This document shows, piece by piece, positions 53,722-61,041 of a stretch of 64,000 bases of DNA (its first letter is position 1; the number at the start of each line of letters is the position of its first letter). The stretch lies in NCBI RefSeq assembly GCF_042683665.1, contig NZ_JBHUOO010000005.1. The stretch is one strand, 5' to 3'. A program made the translations under genes and the position numbers. The stretch comes from Leeuwenhoekiella polynyae (GTDB lineage: Bacteria > Bacteroidota > Bacteroidia > Flavobacteriales > Flavobacteriaceae). Below the pieces are notes generated by a model. It did not search any database. It was not told the DNA's origin and saw nothing but the letters and a program-made list of their open reading frames with translations.

Positions 53722-54909
53722 CTATACCGAATCTTGCTCTTTAGCTGCCTTGCGCTCTTCTCGTTCTTGTTGTCGTGCAGCTCTTCTGGCTTCCCTTTTT
53801 TCTTTACCGGTTAAGGTAGTTTCTTCCTTAAAAGCATCTTTAAACTCTATAGAATCGTCAGTTTCTCCCTTAAATGCTTTGATCCAGGCATTTTTTAAAA
53901 TCCCTCCGATCGTTGGCCATACACCGGCTTTGATATTATTTAAATCCCCGGAAAGTGGTATTTCGGTAGCTAAGGTATCGGTACGCTGATTTTTGAGTGC
54001 AAATTTGAAAAAGCCGATAAACCCTTCCCATAGGGTTTCCAAGAAACCATCTTCTTTGCCTATGAGTTTAGAATCTATTAACAGGGGCTTCATATAGCCT
54101 TTCAGGTAACCGTCTGCAATAGCGATCTCGCTGTAAAACTCTACCGTACCGCTGTCAAAATCTATTCCGGCATAATAGTTTGTAAAATCGTTAAGCGCTG
54201 TGGCATTGGCTTGTTGCAGGGAAAGCTCTATATCCATATCAGGAATTTCTTTAAGGATGTTGAGCGCACCACCTAGTTGTACTTTTCCTCCACCAAAAGA
54301 AATTCCGGTCGCCTTAATAGGAGAGGGGAGCACCCGATTTTGTTCTACCACGTTACGCAAATTGTCTGCGGTGAGTTCGAGATTTTCTATTGAAAGGTCC
54401 ACGTTAGGGTCTGCAGCGAGTTGCACAAAAGCCAGTTTCCCATCGTGTACCTCAAAATGATTTATTTCGAGAGGAACAATATCTGTAATCGCTTTGGTCC
54501 AGTCTTCTACGTCGGCATCACCTTCTGATGCAGTTGCTTGCTGATCTTCAAAAACATAGATGATCTCCGGACTAAGCATCTTAATTTCAGAAACAATTTT
54601 ACCTTTGAAGATTGATTTCCATTCCACCGAAATATCGGTTTTAGGAAAGTTTAAAAAAGGAACCTGCGTGTCTGCATTTACTTTGTTGAGGTAAAGACCA
54701 TCAATGACATACGCCCCACGGTACAAAGAAATATCTATATCTGCTACCTGACCGTAATAGCCCGGGATATCGGCCAATACTTTATTTATATAATTTTTAA
54801 CCAGAGTGGGAAGATAAATTCTGAATGCAATTAAAAGTATGATCAGCACTATGGGAATCACATATCTTTTTTTCTTGTAGCGCGATCTTTTCGCCTCTGA
54901 ATCTGCCAT
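53722..54909 (-). CDS. AsmA/DUF748-like inner-membrane-anchored protein
   Basis: 395 residues with one N-terminal helix (KKRYVIPIVLIILLIAFRI) and a long extracytoplasmic region with repeated beta segments (DIDISLYRGAYVIDGLYLNK; QLGGALNILKEIPDMDIELS), typical of AsmA/DUF748 proteins linked to lipid transport or envelope integrity. The C-terminus is a charged, helical RREARRAARQQEREERKAAK tail. It is a single gene. Function inferred from fold family only. Confidence 0.75.
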   Translation of the reverse strand: MADSEAKRSRYKKKRYVIPIVLIILLIAFRIYLPTLVKNYINKVLADIPGYYGQVADIDISLYRGAYVIDGLYLNKVNADTQVPFLNFPKTDISVEWKSIFKGKIVSEIKMLSPEIIYVFEDQQATASEGDADVEDWTKAITDIVPLEINHFEVHDGKLAFVQLAADPNVDLSIENLELTADNLRNVVEQNRVLPSPIKATGISFGGGKVQLGGALNILKEIPDMDIELSLQQANATALNDFTNYYAGIDFDSGTVEFYSEIAIADGYLKGYMKPLLIDSKLIGKEDGFLETLWEGFIGFFKFALKNQRTDTLATEIPLSGDLNNIKAGVWPTIGGILKNAWIKAFKGETDDSIEFKDAFKEETTLTGKEKREARRAARQQEREERKAAKEQDSV

Positions 54910-55022
54910 GATGTAGCGTTTGAAGCTGCCAAGTTATTAAGCTTCTTAGAAAAATGTGCACTGCTTAACGGAATATTAAGCTTTAAGCGCGCTTTTAAAT
55001 CGCCTAGGCAGACAACATGGTT

Positions 55023-55448
55023 TTAATCGAGGATGAGTCGTATGTTTTTATGGTCTGCAAATAGATCGAGTAGAATCTTAAAAAGTGTTTCTCCCTGATC
55101 ATTTTCTAATGCGGTTATCTTGTTATGTACCCATTGGATGTTATAGGGATTACGGATATCAGTTTTATTGGCACCGCCAAAGGGTTCAATACCCCGAGGT
55201 AGTTTACTCTGATAGAAATCCCGAGTGGCTTCGAAGCCCAAGTCTTGTTTGCTTTTATGTGCATGCTTCCAAATTAACACTACCGGATGCTTCCCAAAAC
55301 CGGAATAGAGTACATCATTGAGTGCATCCAGATTGTGTGTCGGTTTCCAATTCGGAAGAAAAGGCATCACTTGATACAGATCTATATAAAAACCTTCTAG
55401 AGAATTAAAGCGAGCAGCGTTTAAGGTATAGACCTTGGGCTTTTGCAT
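55023..55448 (-). CDS. Barstar-like ribonuclease-inhibitor family protein
   Basis: 141 residues, no signal. It matches the barstar family: YTLNAARFNSLEGFYIDL near the start and HNLDALNDVLYSGFG near residue 42, followed by PVVLIWKHAHKSKQDLG near 55. Barstars bind and block barnase-type RNases in the cytoplasm. It is longer than Bacillus barstar by about 50 residues at the C-terminus. No barnase/RNase or polymorphic-toxin gene is next to it. It may be an orphan immunity protein or have been repurposed. Confidence 0.82.
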   Translation of the reverse strand: MQKPKVYTLNAARFNSLEGFYIDLYQVMPFLPNWKPTHNLDALNDVLYSGFGKHPVVLIWKHAHKSKQDLGFEATRDFYQSKLPRGIEPFGGANKTDIRNPYNIQWVHNKITALENDQGETLFKILLDLFADHKNIRLILD

Positions 55449-55468
55449 GGCGTTTAGAGCGTTAGATT

Positions 55469-56104
55469 TTAATTAGATAATTCTGAATAAGTATAGTACT
55501 CATTCAAGTATGAAAGGTATTGTATGGCTATTATGAGTCTCCAATAATTAGCTTTAAAAGCTATAGTTCGCTGCTCATCATAATTGATTATTAAGCTTCT
55601 AAATATAAATGATGGAGGTAGATCACCTGCAGCTAAAACCTTACTCACATAGGTTTTTACATCTTTGTCAGAAAGCCTTTTTAGTAGAGCGAGATACTTT
55701 CCTGAGGTATTAATAGAGAAGGAATTATAAATAATGGGTTCATCAAATCTCACGCCGTTATAGGATCTATAAGCTGTTGCCTTACTATTTACCCATAACT
55801 CTTTTTTTGTAGACAGCGAGAGCCTATTGAGTTGTTCTTTAAGTTCAACTTTGTCGAAAAGAATTTTGGTTATAGAGTCTGGTCTTAGTGCTGTATATTG
55901 AAAAAATCGCAAGTAAGAAGTATTGAGATTGGTTTGTGGTTTTTTTATACCAGTTTCAAAGTAGTCTACCAGTGTATTCATTTCTGAAGCTTCAGTGTGA
56001 TCAAATCCCTGATGTAAAAGCATCTTTTTTACAGAAGTTCTTTGAGATGAGCACGAAGTGAAAATAACAACTAGTATTAGTAAGAGTGAGCGTTTCATTT
56101 TCAA
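55469..56104 (-). CDS. Hypothetical lipoprotein
   Basis: 211 residues with a lipoprotein signal (LLLILVVIFTSCSSQRTSV, Cys near residue 18). The mature part is helix-rich (EASEMNTLVDYFETGIK; KELWVNSKATAYRS) with no motif recognised. It lies 20 bases upstream of the barstar-like gene in the same orientation; a shared transcript is possible. Function unknown. Confidence 0.7.
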   Translation of the reverse strand: MKMKRSLLLILVVIFTSCSSQRTSVKKMLLHQGFDHTEASEMNTLVDYFETGIKKPQTNLNTSYLRFFQYTALRPDSITKILFDKVELKEQLNRLSLSTKKELWVNSKATAYRSYNGVRFDEPIIYNSFSINTSGKYLALLKRLSDKDVKTYVSKVLAAGDLPPSFIFRSLIINYDEQRTIAFKANYWRLIIAIQYLSYLNEYYTYSELSN

Positions 56105-56167
56105 AGCGAGAAATACCTTATATGTTTTAACAAGTATAGTATTTTAAAAGTGAAAAAGGACCTACAA

Positions 56168-56506
56168 TCAAACACCAACCTCCGGTTGTTTTTTAGGATC
56201 GCTATCTTCTATTATGATCTCTGGGGCCTGCCTTTCCCAGGATCTTTTGAAATAGTAGTAGAGTAAATAGGTACAGGCAATACCAAAAGGAAGGAGCATC
56301 AGACTCAGCAGAAAATCATTGATCGTATCAAAATAACCCGGAGCAATAAGCTCTATAAAAATACCTAATAGTATGCCTGAAACAACAGCACCCACATAAT
56401 AGGCAACAATGCCCAGCATGGCAAAACCCCATTTGCTTTTACCGTGAGCTTCTGCTAATTGATAATAGTATTTTCCGATCCAGTAGAGTAAAATTAATCC
56501 GATCAT
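56168..56506 (-). CDS. Small membrane protein
   Basis: 112 residues with three hydrophobic helices (IGLILLYWIGKYYYQLA; FAMLGIVAYYVGAVVSGILLGIF; FLLSLMLLPFGIACTYLLYYYF) and a charged tail ending KKQPEVGV. No family recognised. It is in the same orientation as its downstream neighbour, with a 63-base gap. Confidence 0.7.
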   Translation of the reverse strand: MIGLILLYWIGKYYYQLAEAHGKSKWGFAMLGIVAYYVGAVVSGILLGIFIELIAPGYFDTINDFLLSLMLLPFGIACTYLLYYYFKRSWERQAPEIIIEDSDPKKQPEVGV

Positions 56507-56625
56507 AGAGGGTGTCTGCTTGTTTTTTTAATCTTTTGAAAAGTGTAGCTCTTCGCTGCACAACCCTGGTATTCTTGAGCGGTTAACAATGGAATCATGC
56601 AGCTTGTTCTTCTTCAATAAGAAAA

Positions 56626-57228
56626 CTAGTTTAGTTCTTCAATTATAATATCCTTCCATTTCACTTTTATTCCACCTCCTGAATGAATTTGTAAAGCGAT
56701 AGAACCCACTCCTTTCCCAATTTTATCATCAGCAATTGAAACCATTTCCTCACCGTTTAGCCAGGAAGTTAATTCATTACCTACCACTCTAATTTTCATA
56801 GCATTCCATTCTCCTTCTTTTAATACCTCTTCTTTTTCAGCAGTTGGTTTAATCAGCCATCCTCTGCCGTAAGACTCGTAGACACCACCTGTGTGCATTC
56901 CTTTTGGAGCCACTTCTACCTGCCAACCTGAAACTTTAGTCCCTTCAATTGTAGAACGAATAAAAACTCCGCTATTACCGTCTGCTTCTTGCTTAAATTT
57001 TAAGGTTAGAACATAATCTTTGTACTGTTTATCTGTTGCCAAATAACCGTATTCTTGATCCGGGCCACTTTCACAAACCAATAAACCATCCTCAACATAC
57101 CATTTTTCAGTACCATAGTTTGTCCAACCCTCTAAATTCGTTCCATTGAACAACGACTTTTTCTGAGCATGCAATTGAAATCCGTAACTGAAAATCATCA
57201 TTAAAGCTGCTAAAACTATTTTTCTCAT
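56626..57228 (-). CDS. DUF1080 (3-keto-disaccharide hydrolase-like) secreted protein
   Basis: 200 residues with signal peptide (YGFQLHAQ, cleavage near 22). The DUF1080 concanavalin-like fold is shown by KSLFNGTNLEGWTNYGTEKWYVEDG near residue 25, SGVFIRSTIEG and the terminal GSIALQIHSGGGIKVKWKDI. Members are found with sugar-degradation genes and some hydrolyse 3-keto-glycosides. Here it has no PUL context. Confidence 0.88.
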   Translation of the reverse strand: MRKIVLAALMMIFSYGFQLHAQKKSLFNGTNLEGWTNYGTEKWYVEDGLLVCESGPDQEYGYLATDKQYKDYVLTLKFKQEADGNSGVFIRSTIEGTKVSGWQVEVAPKGMHTGGVYESYGRGWLIKPTAEKEEVLKEGEWNAMKIRVVGNELTSWLNGEEMVSIADDKIGKGVGSIALQIHSGGGIKVKWKDIIIEELN

Positions 57229-57295
57229 TTTACTCTATTTTTTACTTGATAACCGACATTTAAATGCTCCGAGATTTGTCTCGTTCAGTTTAATG

Positions 57296-57338
57296 CTTCG
57301 CGGGCCTGCCTTTGTCGGCAGACAGGCTTGCGCCGAAG
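57296..57338. repeat. GC-rich imperfect palindrome
   Basis: CTTCG at the left (57296-57300) and CGAAG at the right (57334-57338) enclose GCCTGCC...GGCAGACAGGC (57304-57327) around a TTTGTC centre. It stands out in AT-rich surroundings and resembles a REP-like element. Confidence 0.55.
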
Positions 57339-57414
57339 TAGTTTACTAATTCGTAAATTACGAATATTTTTCACTTAAATCTTAAACACTAACATTTCTA
57401 TGTATCACATCTGC

Positions 57415-57660
57415 TAACCAGAGATATCAGGAAGTTTCCTGATTATCATTACTAATGATACATCGTATCAATCAAGTACCCTTACGGAATTCCCTATTCC
57501 CTCTAAAAATAATGCCACTTCAAGCAGTATTTGCTTTCCGTTTCTTCCAAGTTCAGGTCTCTTTTCGTTGGGTGCAAGGTGTACTTTTGAAGAACTGCAT
57601 CCCTTGATTGGGGAACGTTGCGATTACGTGAAAACCCGTAATACCGAACCAAACCCCTGA
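57415..57660 (+). pseudogene. Possible gene remnant without start codon
   Basis: A frame of about 80 codons is open from just after a TAA to the TGA at 57658-57660 with no ATG near its beginning; the encoded peptide includes SICFPFLPSSGLFSLGARC and FEELHPLIGERCDYVK. It is somewhat richer in GC than its surroundings. It may be a decayed coding sequence or structured non-coding DNA. Family not recognised. Confidence 0.3.
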
Positions 57661-57680
57661 AATTTTCGATTGAGTATATA

Positions 57681-57707
57681 AAAACAAGAGGTCTTACTAC
57701 TCGTTTT
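57681..57707 (-). terminator. Weak terminator-like hairpin
   Basis: AAAAC..GAG and CTC-GTTTT arms with a two-base bulge, followed on the minus strand by a T run. It lies downstream of the leftward gene at 57755-58153. Confidence 0.35.
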
Positions 57708-57754
57708 TTGAAAGGAGGAGCTTAAAAAGTTCAATAAGCCTAATCGCCTCAAGG

Positions 57755-58153
57755 TTAAAGATAGGATTTTACGAGTTTTTCTATGATTATGTTTATACGA
57801 TTCCTTTCTTCCTCCTGAGTAGAATCTAATACGCGTAATTGTATGCAGGTGTAATCATTGATTAATTTTACAACCAAGAAATATCTAGAGTTTTTGATAT
57901 GACTTCGATTTATAGAAATTTTTGTTGGTTGTATTATAGAACTTTCTTTTTTTGATTTAAAAGGATCCCAAGAACTGACCACTTGTAAAGCTTCTGGATT
58001 ATTTGATTTTAATTGGTTCATTAACGGAGTTATGTCAACAAAATCTATTTTTTTCTCAATTTCATTTTGATAAAATGAACTGACTAGAATACGATTGGCT
58101 TTATTTACCGCTCTATTGGTAAAACTTTGATTTCCTGAATACTGTAAATGCAT
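57755..58153 (-). CDS. Orphan small protein, paralogue of the gene at 33301-33711
   Basis: 132 residues, soluble, no signal, family not recognised. It shares with the 33301-33711 product M-x-L-x-Y-x-G at the start, AV, FxQN near 27-31, WxPFK near 62-66 and SRxF near 90. It lies between the gene-poor block and a 960-base AT-rich gap. Function unknown; two copies make a true gene family more likely than chance. Confidence 0.7.
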   Translation of the reverse strand: MHLQYSGNQSFTNRAVNKANRILVSSFYQNEIEKKIDFVDITPLMNQLKSNNPEALQVVSSWDPFKSKKESSIIQPTKISINRSHIKNSRYFLVVKLINDYTCIQLRVLDSTQEEERNRINIIIEKLVKSYL

Positions 58154-59116
58154 ACTGTTGCGATTTGAGGTTTATAAACGTAAACAATTAGAGTCTAAAG
58201 TTAACATTTAAAGCGCTGAATTTCAGTTAAATAAAGTTTGTGTTGCGAAATTTTTATATATGAAAGAATAGCTTATTGTAATGATAATTTATCTTTTTAG
58301 AAGAGTAGTTTTGAAAGAATTTTATGTGATTCACAATATTTTAAGATTTTCAGAATCAACTGTTTTTCTTGTGCATGATTGAAAATTCTTCCTAATCGTG
58401 TTGGCAGCTCTTAAAAAGAAAATTTTAAAGCACGATAATTTGTCTAATCTATTATAGATGATCCCTTGTCTTGTGTTCTTGAGAAAAAGTGTGAGTAAAA
58501 AGGCTATTAACCTTACTTCCTATCTAATGAGGGGTGACAAAGATTAATTTCTTCTAAAATATTTTTATAAACGAGACATTTAGCACCAGCAAAATTCTTT
58601 CCGTAATACTAGTTTTTAGATTGTATTAATGAGGCAATTTTAGCGTGTCGTAAGCACTAGAACTTCTTAGAAATATATCTTCTTACAGGTTAGAGAGTCG
58701 TTTGAAATTCTATTGATAAACTTGATTTACTTTCTAATAGAATATTTTAAATTCATTCAAAAAATGGATAAAAATAGGGGCAGAAATACAGAACTTGTTT
58801 TTTGAAGTCAAAACAATATAAAAAAGAATTTTTATACCTAGTAATGGACAAACCCTATAAAACTATATAATTGATTAAATGAATCCGTTTTTTTTGAACT
58901 ATAGTATTGTGAGACGTTTAACGGTATTGCTACATTTTTTCCACAAAACTTTGTCAATTTAAATAACATAAGAAATGAAATGTGCCGTAGTGCATATGAA
59001 AAAGGAGATTTTTAGATTTAAAGAATTTAAAAAAGTATGATTGAAATATGCTATAATGGTAATTTTACTCCTCTGAAAATGGCTATTTCCTAAAAATACA
59101 TTTACAGTATTTATCC
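58154..59116. other. Long AT-rich intergenic region before the ECF sigma gene
   Basis: About 960 bases with no ORF I would support, no tRNA and no clear repeat. It is AT-rich with poly-A/T tracts, and likely carries the promoters of the leftward orphan gene and the rightward sigma factor. Confidence 0.6.
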
Positions 59117-59698
59117 GTGTTGTATTTTGCGTTTTCTCAATTATCTTTAACAATTAAATCTGATAGAACCTATTTGAATACTAATGAAGCTTTCATAAAA
59201 TCTGTTTTCCAAAAGGAATATAAGGCGTTATGTATTTATGCATATGGGTATCTACTTGATAAGGATGATGCACAAGATATTGTACAAGATGTTTTTGTTA
59301 GATTATTAGAGTCCGATAATTTAGATCATATAAATAATCTCAAAGCATATATAAAAACAAGTATTTATCACAGTTGTTTAAAAGAAATGCGTAATAAATC
59401 AAAAACCAACTCTTTAACTCCTGTAGAAGATCGCATCGCTTCAATAGCTCTTACCCAAGAAGCAAAGTTTATAAAAGAAGAGGAGTCTCAGCTTCTTTTG
59501 AACGAATTGCAGTTATTACCAAAAGAATGTCGTAAAGCGTTTGAGCTTTGTGTTTTGTACGGATATAAATACACAGAAGCAGCAGATAGTCTCAACATTT
59601 CTAAAAATACCATCAAAACACAAATTAAAAAAGCATATAAGATCTTACGTGAGTCGATGAGGATTGCTCAGGTTTTATGGTTGTTTGCTGGCTTTTAA
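59117..59698 (+). CDS. ECF-type RNA polymerase sigma factor
   Basis: 193 residues from GTG at 59117; a TTG at 59120 is also possible, and no ATG precedes NEAFIKSVF. Region 2 is DKDDAQDIVQDVFVRLLE near residues 48-65; region 4 is LPKECRKAFELCVLYGYKYT to TIKTQIKKAYKIL near 135-180. It is of the Bacteroidota ECF/FecI expansion class. It is followed by a FecR anti-sigma gene and an STN-type SusC, so it is the cytoplasmic output of a trans-envelope signalling cascade. Confidence 0.92.
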   Translation: MLYFAFSQLSLTIKSDRTYLNTNEAFIKSVFQKEYKALCIYAYGYLLDKDDAQDIVQDVFVRLLESDNLDHINNLKAYIKTSIYHSCLKEMRNKSKTNSLTPVEDRIASIALTQEAKFIKEEESQLLLNELQLLPKECRKAFELCVLYGYKYTEAADSLNISKNTIKTQIKKAYKILRESMRIAQVLWLFAGF

Positions 59699-59799
59699 AT
59701 GTTAAATTTTTACTTTTTGTAAATATTTTAGGAATTCGAGTCACCCCAAAGTAATTCCTCCGGCTCTTATTAGTAGAACCCTTAATTAAAGTGGTTACT

Positions 59800-60954
59800 A
59801 TGCAAGGAGAACTAGATATTCTGATAAAGAAACTCAACGGTAGTTTAAATTCCAAGGAAGCGGTTTTATTTGACAACTGGATTAACCAATCTGTTGAAAA
59901 TAAAAAGTTTTACGAGAAACTACTTTTGCTTAAATCACAAGGAGGTGATTTACAAGAGTTACATAATCTTGATACCCACAACGCCTGGGAAGCGGTTTTA
60001 AATAAGGTTGAAAGTCGCAAGACTGTTGTTCAAATGCCAGTTCATAAAAAGTTGAGCTTTTGGCATTACGCTGCTGTTGCCGCTGTAGCCGGTATATTGA
60101 TTACTTTAAATTTTGTGTATCGTCCGTTTAAAAATGTTACAGACTATACGAATACACTGAGTATAGAGACTGAAGACGGAGCAATAGAAGTTATTGAGTC
60201 AGAAAGCAGTATCCAACTATTTGATGAAGCCGGAACACAAATCGCATCTCAACAAGCGGACACCTTAAGCTATAAATTTTCACAAGCTAAAAAAGCAATT
60301 GCTTACAATACTTTGAATGTGCCCCATGGTAATACGTTTACTTTAAAACTAGGTGATGGTTCTGTTGTGCGTCTTAATGCAGGAAGCCGACTTACTTATC
60401 CGGTTAATTTTAAACCGGGACAAGAGCGTTTGCTTTCGTTAAAAGGAGAGGCCTATTTTATGGTGAGTAAAAGCAAAAAACAGCCTTTTATTATAAATAC
60501 ACATGGAGTTAATGTAGAGGTACTGGGAACATCCTTTAATATCAATTCCTATAGTGAAGATAACACTGTGGCAGTAGCTCTTGTTGAAGGTTCTGTCAAA
60601 ATGTATGATGATTTAGATAAAGACTCTCAATCAATTATACTTTCACCAAATCAATTAGGATTGTATACCAAACAAGAAGCAACTCTACACGTAACCGATG
60701 CTGATATGTGGGAGCATACAGCTTGGTTAGCTGGACGTTTAATTATAAGAGATGCTTCATTCTCTGATATCCTAAAGAAAATCGAACGTAAATACGGTGT
60801 GAGGGTAATCAATAAAAACACTACGATTAAAGAGGAACGTTTTAACGCCAGTTTTGATGTAGAAACCGTAACCGAAGTGTTGGAAGCGTTTGCTATAGAT
60901 ACCCCATTCAATTTTACGTATAAAGATAATATGATAACAATAACAGATATATAA
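59800..60954 (+). CDS. FecR-family anti-sigma factor
   Basis: 384 residues from ATG 59800 (a GTG at 59791 is also in frame). Cytoplasmic N-terminal domain (LIKKLNGSLNSKEAVLFDNW), a single membrane helix near residues 87-107 (FWHYAAVAAVAGILITLNFV), a periplasmic FecR domain with PHGNTFTLKLGDGSVVRLNA near 175, and a C-terminal DUF4974/STN-like domain (LIIRDASFSDILKKIERKYG near 312). It holds or activates the upstream ECF sigma factor according to the state of the receptor downstream. Confidence 0.93.
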   Translation: MQGELDILIKKLNGSLNSKEAVLFDNWINQSVENKKFYEKLLLLKSQGGDLQELHNLDTHNAWEAVLNKVESRKTVVQMPVHKKLSFWHYAAVAAVAGILITLNFVYRPFKNVTDYTNTLSIETEDGAIEVIESESSIQLFDEAGTQIASQQADTLSYKFSQAKKAIAYNTLNVPHGNTFTLKLGDGSVVRLNAGSRLTYPVNFKPGQERLLSLKGEAYFMVSKSKKQPFIINTHGVNVEVLGTSFNINSYSEDNTVAVALVEGSVKMYDDLDKDSQSIILSPNQLGLYTKQEATLHVTDADMWEHTAWLAGRLIIRDASFSDILKKIERKYGVRVINKNTTIKEERFNASFDVETVTEVLEAFAIDTPFNFTYKDNMITITDI

Positions 60955-60959
60955 AAAAG

Positions 60960-60989
60960 GATCAGGAAATGCGTCAACATTCCCTGATC
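60960..60989. other. Hairpin between fecR and susC
   Basis: GATCAGGAAATG-CGTCAA-CATTCCCTGATC: 12-base arms with one mismatch, 5 bases after the fecR stop. The T run is on the minus-strand side only (AAAAAA before it on the plus strand), so it is not a normal plus-strand terminator; it could be an mRNA stabiliser or processing site. Confidence 0.6.
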
Positions 60990-61041
60990 TAATAAATGTA
61001 AGTCAACTAGTTCAAATTAATTAACCTAACACTGTAAATGT

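Larger units (their letters stand above)
57229..57754. other. Gene-poor region with palindrome and decayed-looking frame
   Basis: 526 bases without an intact gene. It holds a GC-rich imperfect palindrome (57296-57338), an open stretch without a start codon (57415-57660, + strand) and a terminator-like hairpin (57681-57707). Confidence 0.6.

Noticed and set aside
58154..59116. tRNA, small RNA or CRISPR in the long gap
   Set aside because: No cloverleaf, no regularly spaced repeats and no strong terminator-flanked hairpin were found by eye.
60960..60989. Plus-strand rho-independent terminator after fecR
   Set aside because: The stem is strong, but no T run follows it on the plus strand.
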